A DNA stretch of 64,000 nt from Staphylococcus sp. ACRSN (GCF_022346615.1 NZ_JAKRNS010000007.1:100894-164893), one strand, 5' to 3'. Counted from the stretch's first letter, positions 18,978-28,269 are shown. The notes: a model not told the origin generated them from the letters alone. Made by a program: numbers and translations.

Positions 18978-19643
18978 TTAAGATTCAAAGTTATAAGTCC
19001 AATAAGGTTCTACTTCTAAGAAGCTTTTTACTTGTCCAGATACATCAGGTGTTGCAAGTTGCTCTAAGAATGGACCTGTTTGTGATGCGTGAGCTTCAAA
19101 TGCACGTAGTTTTACCTCTTTATAATCACTGATCTCATTTAGAATGTCTGGCTCACCAAGTTTTTCGGCTGCGTCATTACTAAATGCTACAAGTTGTAAA
19201 CGTGGTCTTTCTTCTACTGACATGCGTCCGACTGTTCTAACTACCGCTTCTGCAGTTGCTTCGTGATCTGGGTGAACAGCAAATTTAGGATAGAAAGAGA
19301 TGATTACGGATGGTTTTAGTTCATCGATTAAAGATTTTACCATTGCATCCATTTCGTCATGTGGTTCGAATTCTACAGTTTTATCACGAAGTCCCATTTT
19401 TCGTAAATCTGTAATACCAATCGCGTCCATAGCGTTTTCTAATTCTTTTTCTCTTATATGCGGTAATGATTCTCGTGTTGCAAAAGGTGGGTTTCCTAAA
19501 TTACGACCCATTTGTCCTAATGTCAAACATGCGTAAGTGACTGGGATACCATTGTCTATATAACGTGCTAGCGTTCCAGCAGATGAGAACGATTCATCAT
19601 CTGGATGTGGGAATATTACTAATACGTGACTTTCCTCTGCCAT
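18978..19643 (-). CDS. bshB2: Bacillithiol biosynthesis deacetylase BshB2
   Basis: 221 aa LmbE/PIG-L zinc deacetylase that removes acetate from GlcNAc-malate in bacillithiol synthesis (and can act on bacillithiol conjugates). The zinc motif HPDDE is at residues 12-16 (FPHPDDESF) and the second ligand in AVHPDHEAT. Lies 12 bases after yojF, ATG after AAGGAGGG. Its pairing with yojF is the same as in Bacillus (yojF-yojG). Confidence 0.9.
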   Translation of the reverse strand: MAEESHVLVIFPHPDDESFSSAGTLARYIDNGIPVTYACLTLGQMGRNLGNPPFATRESLPHIREKELENAMDAIGITDLRKMGLRDKTVEFEPHDEMDAMVKSLIDELKPSVIISFYPKFAVHPDHEATAEAVVRTVGRMSVEERPRLQLVAFSNDAAEKLGEPDILNEISDYKEVKLRAFEAHASQTGPFLEQLATPDVSGQVKSFLEVEPYWTYNFES

Positions 19644-19655
19644 GATTCGCCCTCC

Positions 19656-20015
19656 TTAAACTTCAAATGGTTGTGTACTAATTTCTAATGCGGCTGCTAA
19701 TTGACCTTCATAGTTAAAGCCAGCTAATAGAAATTCACCATTATCATTTACTTCATAATGCGTTAAACCTTGAACATAAACCCAACCATTATTAACGAGT
19801 TTTAAACCAACTCTGTAAGGGTCTTTTTCTCCACCTTTAAGTTGAGCATGCTCAAATGTGACTTGTATATTGCGTAAAAATGTACCTGCATTAAACACGC
19901 GTTGATCAAAGTGTGCAGCGTAGGCACCATTTGTTGTTTCAACGTGTATATAAACAGGTTTGTTTTCATATGATGAAAGTAACGTTTGTACTTTTTCAAC
20001 ATTTATCTGTTCCAA
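19656..20015 (-). CDS. YojF family protein (DUF1806)
   Basis: 119 aa small soluble protein of the YojF family, always next to bshB2; role unknown. YIHVETTNGAYAA and DPYRVGLKLVNNGWVYVQGLTHYEV are recognisable YojF blocks. ATG preceded by AAGGAGGCAAAA. The first gene of the unit, with its promoter in the region before nagB. Confidence 0.82.
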   Translation of the reverse strand: MEQINVEKVQTLLSSYENKPVYIHVETTNGAYAAHFDQRVFNAGTFLRNIQVTFEHAQLKGGEKDPYRVGLKLVNNGWVYVQGLTHYEVNDNGEFLLAGFNYEGQLAAALEISTQPFEV

Positions 20016-20396
20016 AATTTTGCCTCCTTGCCATTAGAAACGGACATTACAAAATTCAATTATAGTTATTGCATATCGCAAAATAATTTAGAATATATAA
20101 GTATATCTTATAGTGTAAACGTACTTGTATACATTTTCTACTAGTAATGTGAATTTTATCTCTAACAATCTTACTATATTTATGATTATCACCTTATTTT
20201 ACTAAAAACAGTAACAGAAATGTATCTCTCTGCTCAATTATTCTAAAAGAATTTTAAAATTTTTAAAGATACTGCTAAAAAAGCCCTTATTCTGTTAAAA
20301 ATACAGAGAATTATATAGTATGAAAGTATCAAAAATAATTATTAGTTATATTGTCATAGGGCTTACTGAAAAATTTTGATAATGGAGGAAATTGTT
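20016..20396. promoter_or_regulatory. Divergent promoter region yojF / nagB
   Basis: 381 AT-rich bases with no ORF. ATTCTGT and ACAGAGAAT at 20289-20314 form a short inverted repeat near nagB, a possible operator. No NagR-type box recognised. Confidence 0.35.
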
Positions 20397-21125
20397 GTGA
20401 AAATTACTAATTTAGGAACACGGGAATATGCTTCATTTTATGTAGCTTGCGAATTATATAAAGAAATGAGCCAAAATCCTCATAGTAAACTAGGCTTAGC
20501 AACCGGTGGTACAATGGTACAAATTTATCAATTTTTAGTTGATTTACTAAGCAAAAATCAACTTGATGTCACAAATATTGAAACATTTAATTTAGATGAA
20601 TACGTTGGACTTGATGCTAATCATAAAGAAAGTTATCACTTTTACATGAATGATGTGCTATTTCGTCGATATCCTTATTTTAATTCAGCAAATATATTTA
20701 TTCCTAACGGTCATGCAGAAGACTTAGCATTAGAAGCATCACGTTATGAAGCGTTAATCAATAAACGAGGACCAATTGATATACAAATTTTAGGTATTGG
20801 TGAAAATGGTCATATTGGCTTTAATGAACCAGGTACTGATATTAATAGCCCTACGCATATCGTCAATTTAACTGAGAGTACAATAAACGCAAATAGTCGA
20901 TATTTTGATGATGAAACAGAAGTGCCTAAACAAGCGCTTTCTATGGGTCTTGCGACAATTTTAAAAGCTAAACGTATCATCTTAATTGCATTTGGTGAGA
21001 AGAAAAGGGCAGCAATTGAAGCATTGACTAAAAATGAAGTTGATCCGACAGTACCGGCCACTATCCTACATGCGCATCCTAATGTGGAAATATATGTAGA
21101 TGATGCATCAGCACCAAGAAACTAA
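20397..21125 (+). CDS. nagB: Glucosamine-6-phosphate deaminase
   Basis: 242 aa, converts glucosamine-6-phosphate to fructose-6-phosphate and ammonia. FNLDEYVG carries the catalytic Asp and GIGENGHIGFNEPGTD the Glu/His pair; LATGGTM is the sugar-phosphate loop. Start is GTG at 20397 (MKITNLG), seven bases after GGAGG; the ATG 20376 of the long ORF overlaps the ribosome site. nagA is not in this window. Followed by hxlA after a short gap. Confidence 0.93.
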   Translation: MKITNLGTREYASFYVACELYKEMSQNPHSKLGLATGGTMVQIYQFLVDLLSKNQLDVTNIETFNLDEYVGLDANHKESYHFYMNDVLFRRYPYFNSANIFIPNGHAEDLALEASRYEALINKRGPIDIQILGIGENGHIGFNEPGTDINSPTHIVNLTESTINANSRYFDDETEVPKQALSMGLATILKAKRIILIAFGEKKRAAIEALTKNEVDPTVPATILHAHPNVEIYVDDASAPRN

Positions 21126-21244
21126 GTCCCGTTTAACAAAATATGTTCAGGGTAAACAGATGATGTGTAAAGTAAGATATTTAATGTTTAAATGTAATGT
21201 GTAAGCAGATAAAACATTTATCAAAAATAGAAGGGATGATTATT

Positions 21245-21877
21245 TTGGAACTACAACTAGCAATTGATTTATTAAATAAAGAGGATGCTGCAGAATTAGC
21301 AAATAAAGTCAAAGATCATGTAGATATCGTAGAAATTGGAACGCCAATTGTTATAAATGAAGGTTTACCAGCTGTACAACATTTAAATGATAATATTGAT
21401 GGTGTAAAAGTATTAGCAGATTTAAAAATTATGGATGCTGCAGACTACGAAGTAAGCCAAGCTATTAAATATGGTGCAGACGTCATTACAATACTTGGCG
21501 TTGCAGAAGATGCATCTATTAAAGCAGCTGTTGAAGAAGCACATAAACATGACAAACAATTATTAGTAGATATGATAGCTGTGCAAGATTTACAAAAACG
21601 CGCAAAAGAATTAGATGCGCTAGGTGCAGATTATATTGCTGTTCATACTGGTTATGATTTACAAGCAGAAGGTGTTTCTCCTCTAGACAGTTTACGCCAA
21701 GTTAAATCTGTAATTAGTAACTCTAAAGTAGCCGTTGCAGGTGGTATTAAACCAGATACAATTAAGGACATTGTTGCAGAGGATCCTGATTTAATTATTG
21801 TTGGTGGCGGAATTGCCAATGCTGATGACCCTGTAGAAGCAGCAAAACAATGTAAAGCTGCAATTGAAGGAAAATAA
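21245..21877 (+). CDS. hxlA: 3-hexulose-6-phosphate synthase
   Basis: 210 aa TIM-barrel aldolase (orotidine-decarboxylase superfamily) condensing formaldehyde with ribulose-5-phosphate, used for formaldehyde detoxification. DLKIMDAADYE and VAVAGGIKPDTI are the family active-site blocks. Start TTG at 21245 (MELQLAID) after AGAAGGGATGA agrees with homologues; the upstream ORF extension is spurious. The stop is two bases from hxlB, so co-translated. Confidence 0.92.
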   Translation: MELQLAIDLLNKEDAAELANKVKDHVDIVEIGTPIVINEGLPAVQHLNDNIDGVKVLADLKIMDAADYEVSQAIKYGADVITILGVAEDASIKAAVEEAHKHDKQLLVDMIAVQDLQKRAKELDALGADYIAVHTGYDLQAEGVSPLDSLRQVKSVISNSKVAVAGGIKPDTIKDIVAEDPDLIIVGGGIANADDPVEAAKQCKAAIEGK

Positions 21878-21879
21878 TT

Positions 21880-22428
21880 ATGACAGAAATCACAAACTAT
21901 CGTTTAATACTTGATGAATTAGACAACACATTATCACATGTAAAAGACAGTGAAGCCGAAACTTTTTTAAAGCAAATTATTAAAGCAGAACAAGTTTTTG
22001 TATCTGGAAAAGGACGTTCGGGTTTTGTGGCAAATAGTTTTGCGATGAGATTAAATCAGCTTGGGAAAAGTGCATATGTAGTTGGTGAGTCAACTACACC
22101 ATCTATTACTGAGCGAGATATCTTTGTAATTATTTCTGGGTCAGGATCTACGGAACACTTAAGATTATTAGCAGATAAAGCAAAATCAGTAGGTGCCGAA
22201 GTGGTATTACTAACGACCAAACCAGAGTCGCCAATTGGTGACTTAGCCAATGCTATCATTGAACTTCCTGCTGGTACAAAATACGATGCGGAAGGTTCAG
22301 CACAACCTTTAGGAAGTTTATTTGAACAGGCAGCACAAGTATTCTTAGACAGTGTCGTGTTAGATTTGATGACTGAATTAAAAGTCGATGAAGAGACGAT
22401 GCAACAAAACCATGCTAATTTAGAGTAA
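21880..22428 (+). CDS. hxlB: 6-phospho-3-hexuloisomerase
   Basis: 182 aa SIS-domain isomerase, turning hexulose-6-phosphate into fructose-6-phosphate; second step of the ribulose-monophosphate formaldehyde pathway with hxlA. The SIS motif VSGKGRSGFVA and IISGSGSTEHLRLL bind the sugar phosphate. Followed at once by a strong terminator. Confidence 0.92.
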   Translation: MTEITNYRLILDELDNTLSHVKDSEAETFLKQIIKAEQVFVSGKGRSGFVANSFAMRLNQLGKSAYVVGESTTPSITERDIFVIISGSGSTEHLRLLADKAKSVGAEVVLLTTKPESPIGDLANAIIELPAGTKYDAEGSAQPLGSLFEQAAQVFLDSVVLDLMTELKVDEETMQQNHANLE

Positions 22429-22457
22429 AAGAAACAATGTAAAATTTAAATAAAAAA

Positions 22458-22500
22458 ACGCTAACCCTATTGATTGTATAGTAGGGTTAGCGTTTTTTTT
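22458..22500 (+). terminator. Terminator after hxlAB
   Basis: AACGCTAACCCTAT pairs with TAGGGTTAGCGTT, followed by a run of T. Confidence 0.92.
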
Positions 22501-22724
22501 ATGTTTAAATTGCATATATTATATCTTTGTTTTGGGATTTAGCTCCACATTTAAAATATAAATTGATATTTTAGTTGTTAAGTAGTTAAAATTTATGGTT
22601 TTTGATGTTTGAAATGGGAAATTTATGTTCATTGTTACCACGATTATAGACATTGTTAAGGGCAAAGAGAGTGAATGAATGTTAATATGATTTATATAAA
22701 AGTTAACAAAGAGATGTGATAAAT

Positions 22725-24095
22725 ATGCAATTAATAAATAAAATAGCAGAACATGCGCAACAAAATGGAAATCAAATTGCGCTGGAGTTTGATGGTCAAC
22801 GTCTTACATATCAGCAGTTACAAGTCAAAATAATAGAAGTGAGTAAACAAATGACTGGATTATCAGTAAATCAGTTTGTAGGTATTTCTATTAAAGATCC
22901 GTTAGATACTATGGTTTACTATCTAGCATTGCTCTATAAGGAACATTTACCTTGTTTATTAGATTATCGTTGGTCAAACGAACAAGTGAATCAAATATTA
23001 AAATATTACCACATTCCGTATATCATTGATGAGCAACATGAAGTATTCGCTACTGGATATAAACAGCAAAGGGCATACGATTTTGAACAGTTACAATTTT
23101 TACATATTGGATTCACCTCTGGAACGACTGGATTACCTAAAGCTTATTACAGAGATGAATTATCTTGGATACATTCTTATTTTGAAAATGAGAAACTCAT
23201 ACCTAAATCATTAACGACTGTTATAGCACCTGGACCGTTAGCACATTCATTGTCGTTATACGCTTGTATCTATGCATTATATAGTGGTAGAACATTTATA
23301 GGACAGCAAAACTTTAATGCATTGACACTTATGGAACGCGTGAATAATTTGCAACAAAATGTTGCACTTTTTTTGGTACCTACAATGTTAGCAAGTTGTC
23401 TTAATGTGAAAAAAGTATTAAATAAAAATCATTATATATTTAGCAGTGGAGATAAACTTTCAGAACATGTTAGAGATAAAGTAGATGTATCTTTTCCTAA
23501 GTCAATTATCGTCGAATTTTTTGGAACATCAGAGGCGAGTTTTATTAGCTATAATTATGACAATCAAGCACCAGCTCAATCAGTAGGTCTACCATTTGAT
23601 AATGTTAACATCAAGTTAACACAAAAAGATGAAAATAATATTGGCATACTTAATATTAAGAGTGACATGGTATTTAGTGGATATGTTGATAAAGGTATTT
23701 TGCAATCAAGTTGGATTTCAACAGGTGATTTCGCCTCGATAGATAAATATGGTTATCTCTATTTACACGGTAGAGCAAATGACCGGCTAATCATTGGTGG
23801 TCGAAATGTATATCCAAGTGAGGTAGAACATGTATTGCAAGCGTCAGAATGGTTTGATGAGGTGCTTGTTATTGGACAACCGCATCCTACCTTTGGAGAA
23901 GTGGCTATTTTAATCTATACATCTGATAAAACAATTACTTACCGTGAGCTGAAACAATATTTGTCGAAGCATTTAGCAAGATATAAGATTCCTTCAAAAT
24001 TGAAAAAAATAACGCAATTTAAGCATACTGCAAGTGGAAAAATTGCAAGGAAAGCCATGAAAGAATGGTATTTGGAAAGAAGTGAGTATAAATGA
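22725..24095 (+). CDS. vraA: Acyl-CoA synthetase VraA
   Basis: 456 aa AMP-forming ligase. The P-loop-like FTSGTTGLPKAYYRDE is near residue 130; FFGTSEASF, STGDFASIDKYGYLYLHGR and the final lysine motif KHTASGKIARKAM are in the expected order. It activates a fatty or other carboxylic acid as a CoA thioester; the S. aureus orthologue is named VraA because it rises in vancomycin-resistant strains. Slightly short for long-chain ligases. Start ATG 22725 after AAGAGATG rather than GTG 22716. Its stop overlaps vraB by four bases. Confidence 0.85.
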   Translation: MQLINKIAEHAQQNGNQIALEFDGQRLTYQQLQVKIIEVSKQMTGLSVNQFVGISIKDPLDTMVYYLALLYKEHLPCLLDYRWSNEQVNQILKYYHIPYIIDEQHEVFATGYKQQRAYDFEQLQFLHIGFTSGTTGLPKAYYRDELSWIHSYFENEKLIPKSLTTVIAPGPLAHSLSLYACIYALYSGRTFIGQQNFNALTLMERVNNLQQNVALFLVPTMLASCLNVKKVLNKNHYIFSSGDKLSEHVRDKVDVSFPKSIIVEFFGTSEASFISYNYDNQAPAQSVGLPFDNVNIKLTQKDENNIGILNIKSDMVFSGYVDKGILQSSWISTGDFASIDKYGYLYLHGRANDRLIIGGRNVYPSEVEHVLQASEWFDEVLVIGQPHPTFGEVAILIYTSDKTITYRELKQYLSKHLARYKIPSKLKKITQFKHTASGKIARKAMKEWYLERSEYK

Positions 24096-25231
24096 GAGAA
24101 CCAGTAATTATTGCGGCTAAACGTACAGCTTTTGGCAAGTTTGGTGGCCAGTTGCGCCATTTAGAACCTGAGTACTTGTTATTACCATTATTTCATTACT
24201 TTAAGCAAAATTACCCATCCGTTATGAAAGACATAGATGATGTTGTATTAGGCAATGTTGTTGGTAATGGGGGGAATATAGCAAGAAAAGCTTTACTAGA
24301 AGCAGGCCTAAATGAAGAGATACCAGGTGTTACCATTGATAGACAATGTGGTTCTGGTTTGGAGGCAATTATATATGCATGTCGAATGATTCAAGCGGGA
24401 TCAGGCGAAATTTACATAGCAGGTGGTGTAGAAAGTACAAGCCGATCACCATGGAAAATCAAACGGCCACAATCTGTTTATGATTTTCAAGTACCTGAAT
24501 TTTTTGAACGAGCATCATTTGCGCCAGAACATGAAGATCCTTCTATGATTGAAGCGGCAGAGCAAGTAGCTAATGTATACAATGTCACAAGACAACAACA
24601 AGATCATTTTGCATACGCAAGTCATCAAAAAGCAGTCATTGCATATGAGCAAGGTCAAATGGCACGTGAGATATTACCTATTTCAGTTAAAGGACAGCTA
24701 TTTGAAAAAGATGAAAGTTTAAAGCCTAAATTAACTGAACGTACATTAAATAGGTTTAAGCCTTTATTACCTGATGGCACAGTTACTGTAGGAAATAGTT
24801 GTATGAAAAATGACGGTGCAGCACTTGTAATAGTCATGGAACGAGAATTAGCTGAACGAACAGGACTGACATCAGGGTTAATATTCAAACAGAGTATGAC
24901 AAAAGGTGTTTCTCCGAACGTATTAGGTATAGGTCCGATACCTGCAGTCACAGAATTATTACAGCGCACCCAATTTTCAATGGAAGATATTGATGCGATT
25001 GAGATAAATGAAGCTTTTGCATCCCAAGTGATTGCAAGCCAATTAGCATTAAATGTACCAGATGAAAAGTTAAATATATTAGGTGGCGCGTTAGCAACTG
25101 GTCATCCATATGGAGCAAGCGGTGCTGCATTGGTCACACGGCTTTTTCATTTAGAATCTAAAAAGCATATGCTCGCAACAATGGGCATAGGAGGTGGTAT
25201 GGGTAATGCAGCATTATTTGAACGATGGTGA
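24092..25231 (+). CDS. vraB: Acetyl-CoA acyltransferase (thiolase) VraB
   Basis: 379 aa thiolase. Nucleophile Cys86 (DRQCGSGLEA), the Asn of EINEAFASQ and His338 (ATGHPYGASG) are conserved. The usual second catalytic cysteine of the C-terminal CxGGG motif is replaced: the sequence reads ATMGIGGGMG, Gly365 where Cys is expected. The ATGA overlap with vraA and coupling to two downstream small genes make one operon, presumably a beta-ketoacyl-CoA route; degradative or synthetic direction is not clear. Confidence 0.85.
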   Translation: MREPVIIAAKRTAFGKFGGQLRHLEPEYLLLPLFHYFKQNYPSVMKDIDDVVLGNVVGNGGNIARKALLEAGLNEEIPGVTIDRQCGSGLEAIIYACRMIQAGSGEIYIAGGVESTSRSPWKIKRPQSVYDFQVPEFFERASFAPEHEDPSMIEAAEQVANVYNVTRQQQDHFAYASHQKAVIAYEQGQMAREILPISVKGQLFEKDESLKPKLTERTLNRFKPLLPDGTVTVGNSCMKNDGAALVIVMERELAERTGLTSGLIFKQSMTKGVSPNVLGIGPIPAVTELLQRTQFSMEDIDAIEINEAFASQVIASQLALNVPDEKLNILGGALATGHPYGASGAALVTRLFHLESKKHMLATMGIGGGMGNAALFERW

Positions 25232-25238
25232 GGAAGTG

Positions 25239-25571
25239 TTGGAGATTTCCTTTGATCAAGTAGAAGTAGCAAAATATAATGCATTGTTTAATCAATCAAC
25301 GTCCTCAAAGGTTCCTACAATGTTATGTGCAAGATTGTGGCCTAAATTTAAAACATTTCAGAATTTCAGTACAAAAGTATTACTTTTACATGAGACGATA
25401 ATTGAAACAAATCAAGTATTGTATAGCAATGAAAGTTATCAAGCTAAAATAATGTTAATAAATGAGAAAAAAATCGGTCATTTTATCAAGTATATTTATA
25501 AGATGGAAATTTATAAATATTCTAAAAAATGTATTGATATTACACAAACGTTTTTGGAAAAGGTGAAATAG
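25239..25571 (+). CDS. Small protein downstream of vraB (VraC-like)
   Basis: 110 aa, basic, no membrane segment. The longest ORF starts inside vraB at 25194; I chose TTG 25239 (MEISFDQVEVAKYN), just after the vraB stop and preceded by GGTGAGG. GTG 25236 is an alternative. Position matches S. aureus vraC. SSKVPTMLCARLWPKFKTFQNFS is reminiscent of the first half of a hotdog dehydratase but the similarity is too weak to call. Two bases separate it from the next gene. Confidence 0.6.
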   Translation: MEISFDQVEVAKYNALFNQSTSSKVPTMLCARLWPKFKTFQNFSTKVLLLHETIIETNQVLYSNESYQAKIMLINEKKIGHFIKYIYKMEIYKYSKKCIDITQTFLEKVK

Positions 25572-25573
25572 AT

Positions 25574-25834
25574 TTGAAGTTTTCAAAGCATGAAGTAGCA
25601 GAATACTTAAGTATAGTTCGAGATAAAAATCCGGTTCACAGTCAGATTGTTCCTGGTCAATTTGCTGTTGAAATGGCGATGGTTCATCAAAATATCTCGT
25701 GGAATAATTTTAAAGTTAAATACGTAGAACCTATAGAAATAGATGAAGAAATAGACTTTGAATTTGATGGATGTAATCATATAATTGTTTCAAATTCGAT
25801 AAAAAGGGTAAAAATCCACATCCTTAAAAATTAA
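25574..25834 (+). CDS. Short MaoC/hotdog-like protein
   Basis: 86 aa, TTG start after AAGGTGA. Residues 8-35 (AEYLSIVRDKNPVHSQIVPGQ) contain the D-x-NP-x-H signature of R-specific enoyl-CoA hydratases/MaoC dehydratases, with Asp17 and His22 as the likely catalytic pair, but the protein is much shorter than a normal 130-150 residue domain and lacks the long hot-dog helix's usual AHGM context. It may pair with the 110-aa product before it. Last gene of the vra operon. Confidence 0.6.
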   Translation: MKFSKHEVAEYLSIVRDKNPVHSQIVPGQFAVEMAMVHQNISWNNFKVKYVEPIEIDEEIDFEFDGCNHIIVSNSIKRVKIHILKN

Positions 25835-26019
25835 AGGTGTGTATATAAATTGTATGTAGTTAAAAGATTGTTTTACAAAAAATGTAAAATTAATCTGACT
25901 TGTTATTTTGAATTATTGCCAAATGAATAAAAATAAAAAAGTGAAAGTTAATGAATTGTATTCAATTTGACAAAATAGAATAACTACGTATAATAATATA
26001 ACATGTTAAGGGGAGTGAC

Positions 26020-27438
26020 ATGTTCATGGATTATGACAAGGATTTTGACAAAAGTAACATAAATAGGGTAGATCCTAAAGCAGCTAAAAAAACCGTATTT
26101 GCAACCGGTGTTGGTAATGCAATGGAATGGTTCGACTTTGGTCTATACTCTTATTTAGCAGTTATACTCGGACAAAACTTTTTCAGTTCGGTAGAAAATG
26201 ATCAACTCAAAACAATTTTTACCTTTGCAACGTTCGCGATTGCATTTTTACTTAGACCCGTAGGTGGTATCATTTTTGGTATTATCGGTGATAAGTTTGG
26301 TAGAAAAGTCGTATTAACGACGACGATTATCATGATGGCATTTTCAACATTGTTAATCGGATTATTACCTACATATGATCAAATTGGTGTTTGGGCACCG
26401 ATACTGCTTTTATTAGGTAGAGTGTTACAAGGATTTTCAACAGGTGGAGAATATGCAGGTGCAATGGTATATGTTGCAGAATCATCTCCAGATAATAAGA
26501 GAAATACACTTGGCTGTGGATTAGAAATTGGTACGTTATCAGGTTATATTGCAGCTTCGGTAATTAGTGGTTTACTATTCTTCTTCCTAAATGATCAGCA
26601 AATGGCATCTTGGGGTTGGAGAATTCCATTTATACTTGGTTTGTTCTTAGGCATCTTCGGTTTCTATTTAAGACGACGTTTAGAAGAATCGCCAGTATAT
26701 GAAAATGACGTTGCGACACAACCTAAGAGAGATAACATCCGTTTCTTCACAATTATAAGATATTATTACAAAGACATTATCGTTTGTTTTGTAGCGGTAG
26801 CGTTCTTTAACTGTACTAACTATATGGTAACTTCATACATGCCATCATATTTACAAGAAATAATTAAACTTGATAGTACAACTGTCACAGTTTTAATTAC
26901 TTTAGTAATGGCTGTTATGATTCCATTAGCATTAATGTTTGGTAGAGTAGCTGATAAAATTGGTGAAAAGAAAGTATTCTTAATTGGATTAATTGGAACT
27001 GCATTGTTTAGTGTGCTTGCATTCTCACTTTTCCAATCTAAATCTTTGATACTTATTATTATTGGTATTTTCATTTTAGGTTTCTTCTTGTCAACGTATG
27101 AAGCTACAATGCCAGGTTCATTACCAACAATGTTCTACACTCATATTAGATATAGAACATTGGCAGTTACATTTAACGTTTCTGTATCATTATTTGGTGG
27201 TACGACACCTTTAATTGCTTCATCGCTAGTAGCGAAGACAGGAGATCCGCTTTCTCCAGCTTATTACTTAGCGGCAATGAGTGTAGTAGGTATTATCGTT
27301 ATTTCATTACTACATGTAAGTACAGCTGGTAAGTCACTTAAAGGTTCTTATCCAAATGTACAAAATGACGAAGAATATGATTACTATTCTAAAAACCCTG
27401 AGAAAGCTTTATGGTGGGCGAAAGACAAACGAGTTTAA
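26020..27438 (+). CDS. MFS proline/betaine-type transporter (ProP-like)
   Basis: 472 aa major-facilitator permease of the metabolite:H+ symporter (ProP/ShiA) group, 12 membrane segments. [16 protein letters not shown] after the N-terminus and [21 protein letters not shown] and ESSPDNKRN are the family signatures. It closely resembles staphylococcal 'ProP', which despite its name has uncertain substrate (proline or glycine betaine reported). ATG at 26020 or 26026, after AAGGGGAG. In S. aureus I recall the order proP then vraA; here it follows the vra genes. Followed by terminator. Confidence 0.8.
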   Translation: MFMDYDKDFDKSNINRVDPKAAKKTVFATGVGNAMEWFDFGLYSYLAVILGQNFFSSVENDQLKTIFTFATFAIAFLLRPVGGIIFGIIGDKFGRKVVLTTTIIMMAFSTLLIGLLPTYDQIGVWAPILLLLGRVLQGFSTGGEYAGAMVYVAESSPDNKRNTLGCGLEIGTLSGYIAASVISGLLFFFLNDQQMASWGWRIPFILGLFLGIFGFYLRRRLEESPVYENDVATQPKRDNIRFFTIIRYYYKDIIVCFVAVAFFNCTNYMVTSYMPSYLQEIIKLDSTTVTVLITLVMAVMIPLALMFGRVADKIGEKKVFLIGLIGTALFSVLAFSLFQSKSLILIIIGIFILGFFLSTYEATMPGSLPTMFYTHIRYRTLAVTFNVSVSLFGGTTPLIASSLVAKTGDPLSPAYYLAAMSVVGIIVISLLHVSTAGKSLKGSYPNVQNDEEYDYYSKNPEKALWWAKDKRV

Positions 27439-27497
27439 GTAAATTGCATAGTGTAATGTGAAATTTAAAGAAAATTAAGATATAAATACAAAAATTT

Positions 27498-27539
27498 AAG
27501 CCCTTAAATGAATTTAATCAATTCATTTAAGGGCTTTTT
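27498..27539. terminator. Bidirectional terminator
   Basis: Perfect 17-bp arms AAGCCCTTAAATGAATT (27498-27514) and AATTCATTTAAGGGCTT (27520-27536) with T-tracts on both strands; it can end the ProP-like gene and any minus-strand RNA from the small locus on its right. Confidence 0.9.
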
Positions 27540-27540
27540 A

Positions 27541-27690
27541 TTAGGCGATAATATATCGACAGTGCTTCGAGGTACTCTCCAAGCGACAAAGGGGACAATC
27601 TTTGGTCGACAGTTTTACGCCTAATAGGGTGAGTGTTTTTTAGGAATGTTTTATGCTTTTTATTATTTAAAGGGGACAACTTTAAATAAT
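27541..27690 (-). ncRNA. Candidate structured RNA with repeated UUGUCCC loops
   Basis: A perfect 11-bp stem ATTATTTAAAG (27662-27672) / CTTTAAATAAT (27680-27690) encloses loop TTGTCCC on the minus strand; a second stem, 27584-27591 with 27600-27608, encloses ATTGTCCC. The second lies inside an outer TTAGGCG (27541-27547) / CGCCTAA (27618-27624) stem. On the minus strand these would be C-rich apical loops like the UCCC motifs of staphylococcal regulatory RNAs (established knowledge), and a strong terminator follows immediately. No homology to a named RNA recognised; strand is inferred. Confidence 0.4.
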
Positions 27691-27799
27691 ATCCTTATAG
27701 GGTTTTAACTTCATATTTTTAGGAGTAGTTATTTATGTTCTTCTGAATTTGTTTATCGAGCTTTTTCTGTTTTATCTTTGATGTGATTGTTGATGATGT

Positions 27800-27970
27800 T
27801 TAATAACTTAGTTTCATGCTGTCGACATCACCTTCAAGTAGAGAGAGTAACTTATATAATTCATTTTTGCTAAAGTTCTCATCAAATTTAACAGTTATCG
27901 ATTTAAAGGTCTTGGTGATAATTTCATAAATTGGGTTTCCATTTTCGATTGTCTGTTTGTAGATAATCAT
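27800..27970 (-). CDS. Small unrecognised protein, 56 aa
   Basis: ATG at 27970 follows AGGGAGGGAATTACAAC, a strong ribosome site. The product begins MIIYKQTIENGNPIYEI and contains the sensible amphipathic stretch FSKNELYKLLSLLEGDVDSM; no signal peptide. After the TAA the same frame stays open for 26 more codons (to 27719), ending KKLDKQIQKNINNYS. Either the gene was once 83 aa and gained a stop, or there is readthrough. Located upstream of the structured region at 27541-27690 on the same strand. No function proposed. Confidence 0.55.
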   Translation of the reverse strand: MIIYKQTIENGNPIYEIITKTFKSITVKFDENFSKNELYKLLSLLEGDVDSMKLSY

Positions 27971-28238
27971 GTTGTAATTCCCTCCTTTGTCTCTCTACAC
28001 TTAATATAGTAATACAATTTTTAAATTATATCATGAGGCTGTAGTATCAATTTAGATTCAGACTATTGTCGTATCTATATGTAAAGCATGTTAAGGAGTG
28101 CATAATTAGACTAGTTATTAATTTGATAACAGTACTGTAGTCTTAAATATAATAAATAGAGACGATGGTTGATATTAACCTATAATGAAAACGAACGATT
28201 ACTTTCTATAATTAGTACAAATTTAAAACAATAAAAAA

Positions 28239-28269
28239 ACAGTAGCAACGAAATGTGTGTTACTACTGT
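28239..28269 (-). terminator. Terminator of pdxK
   Basis: ACAGTAGCAAC pairs with GTTACTACTGT (one mismatch), followed on the minus strand by TTTTTTT. Confidence 0.85.

Noticed and set aside
20810..21061. Minus-strand ORF inside nagB
   Set aside because: Antisense shadow of a conserved enzyme.
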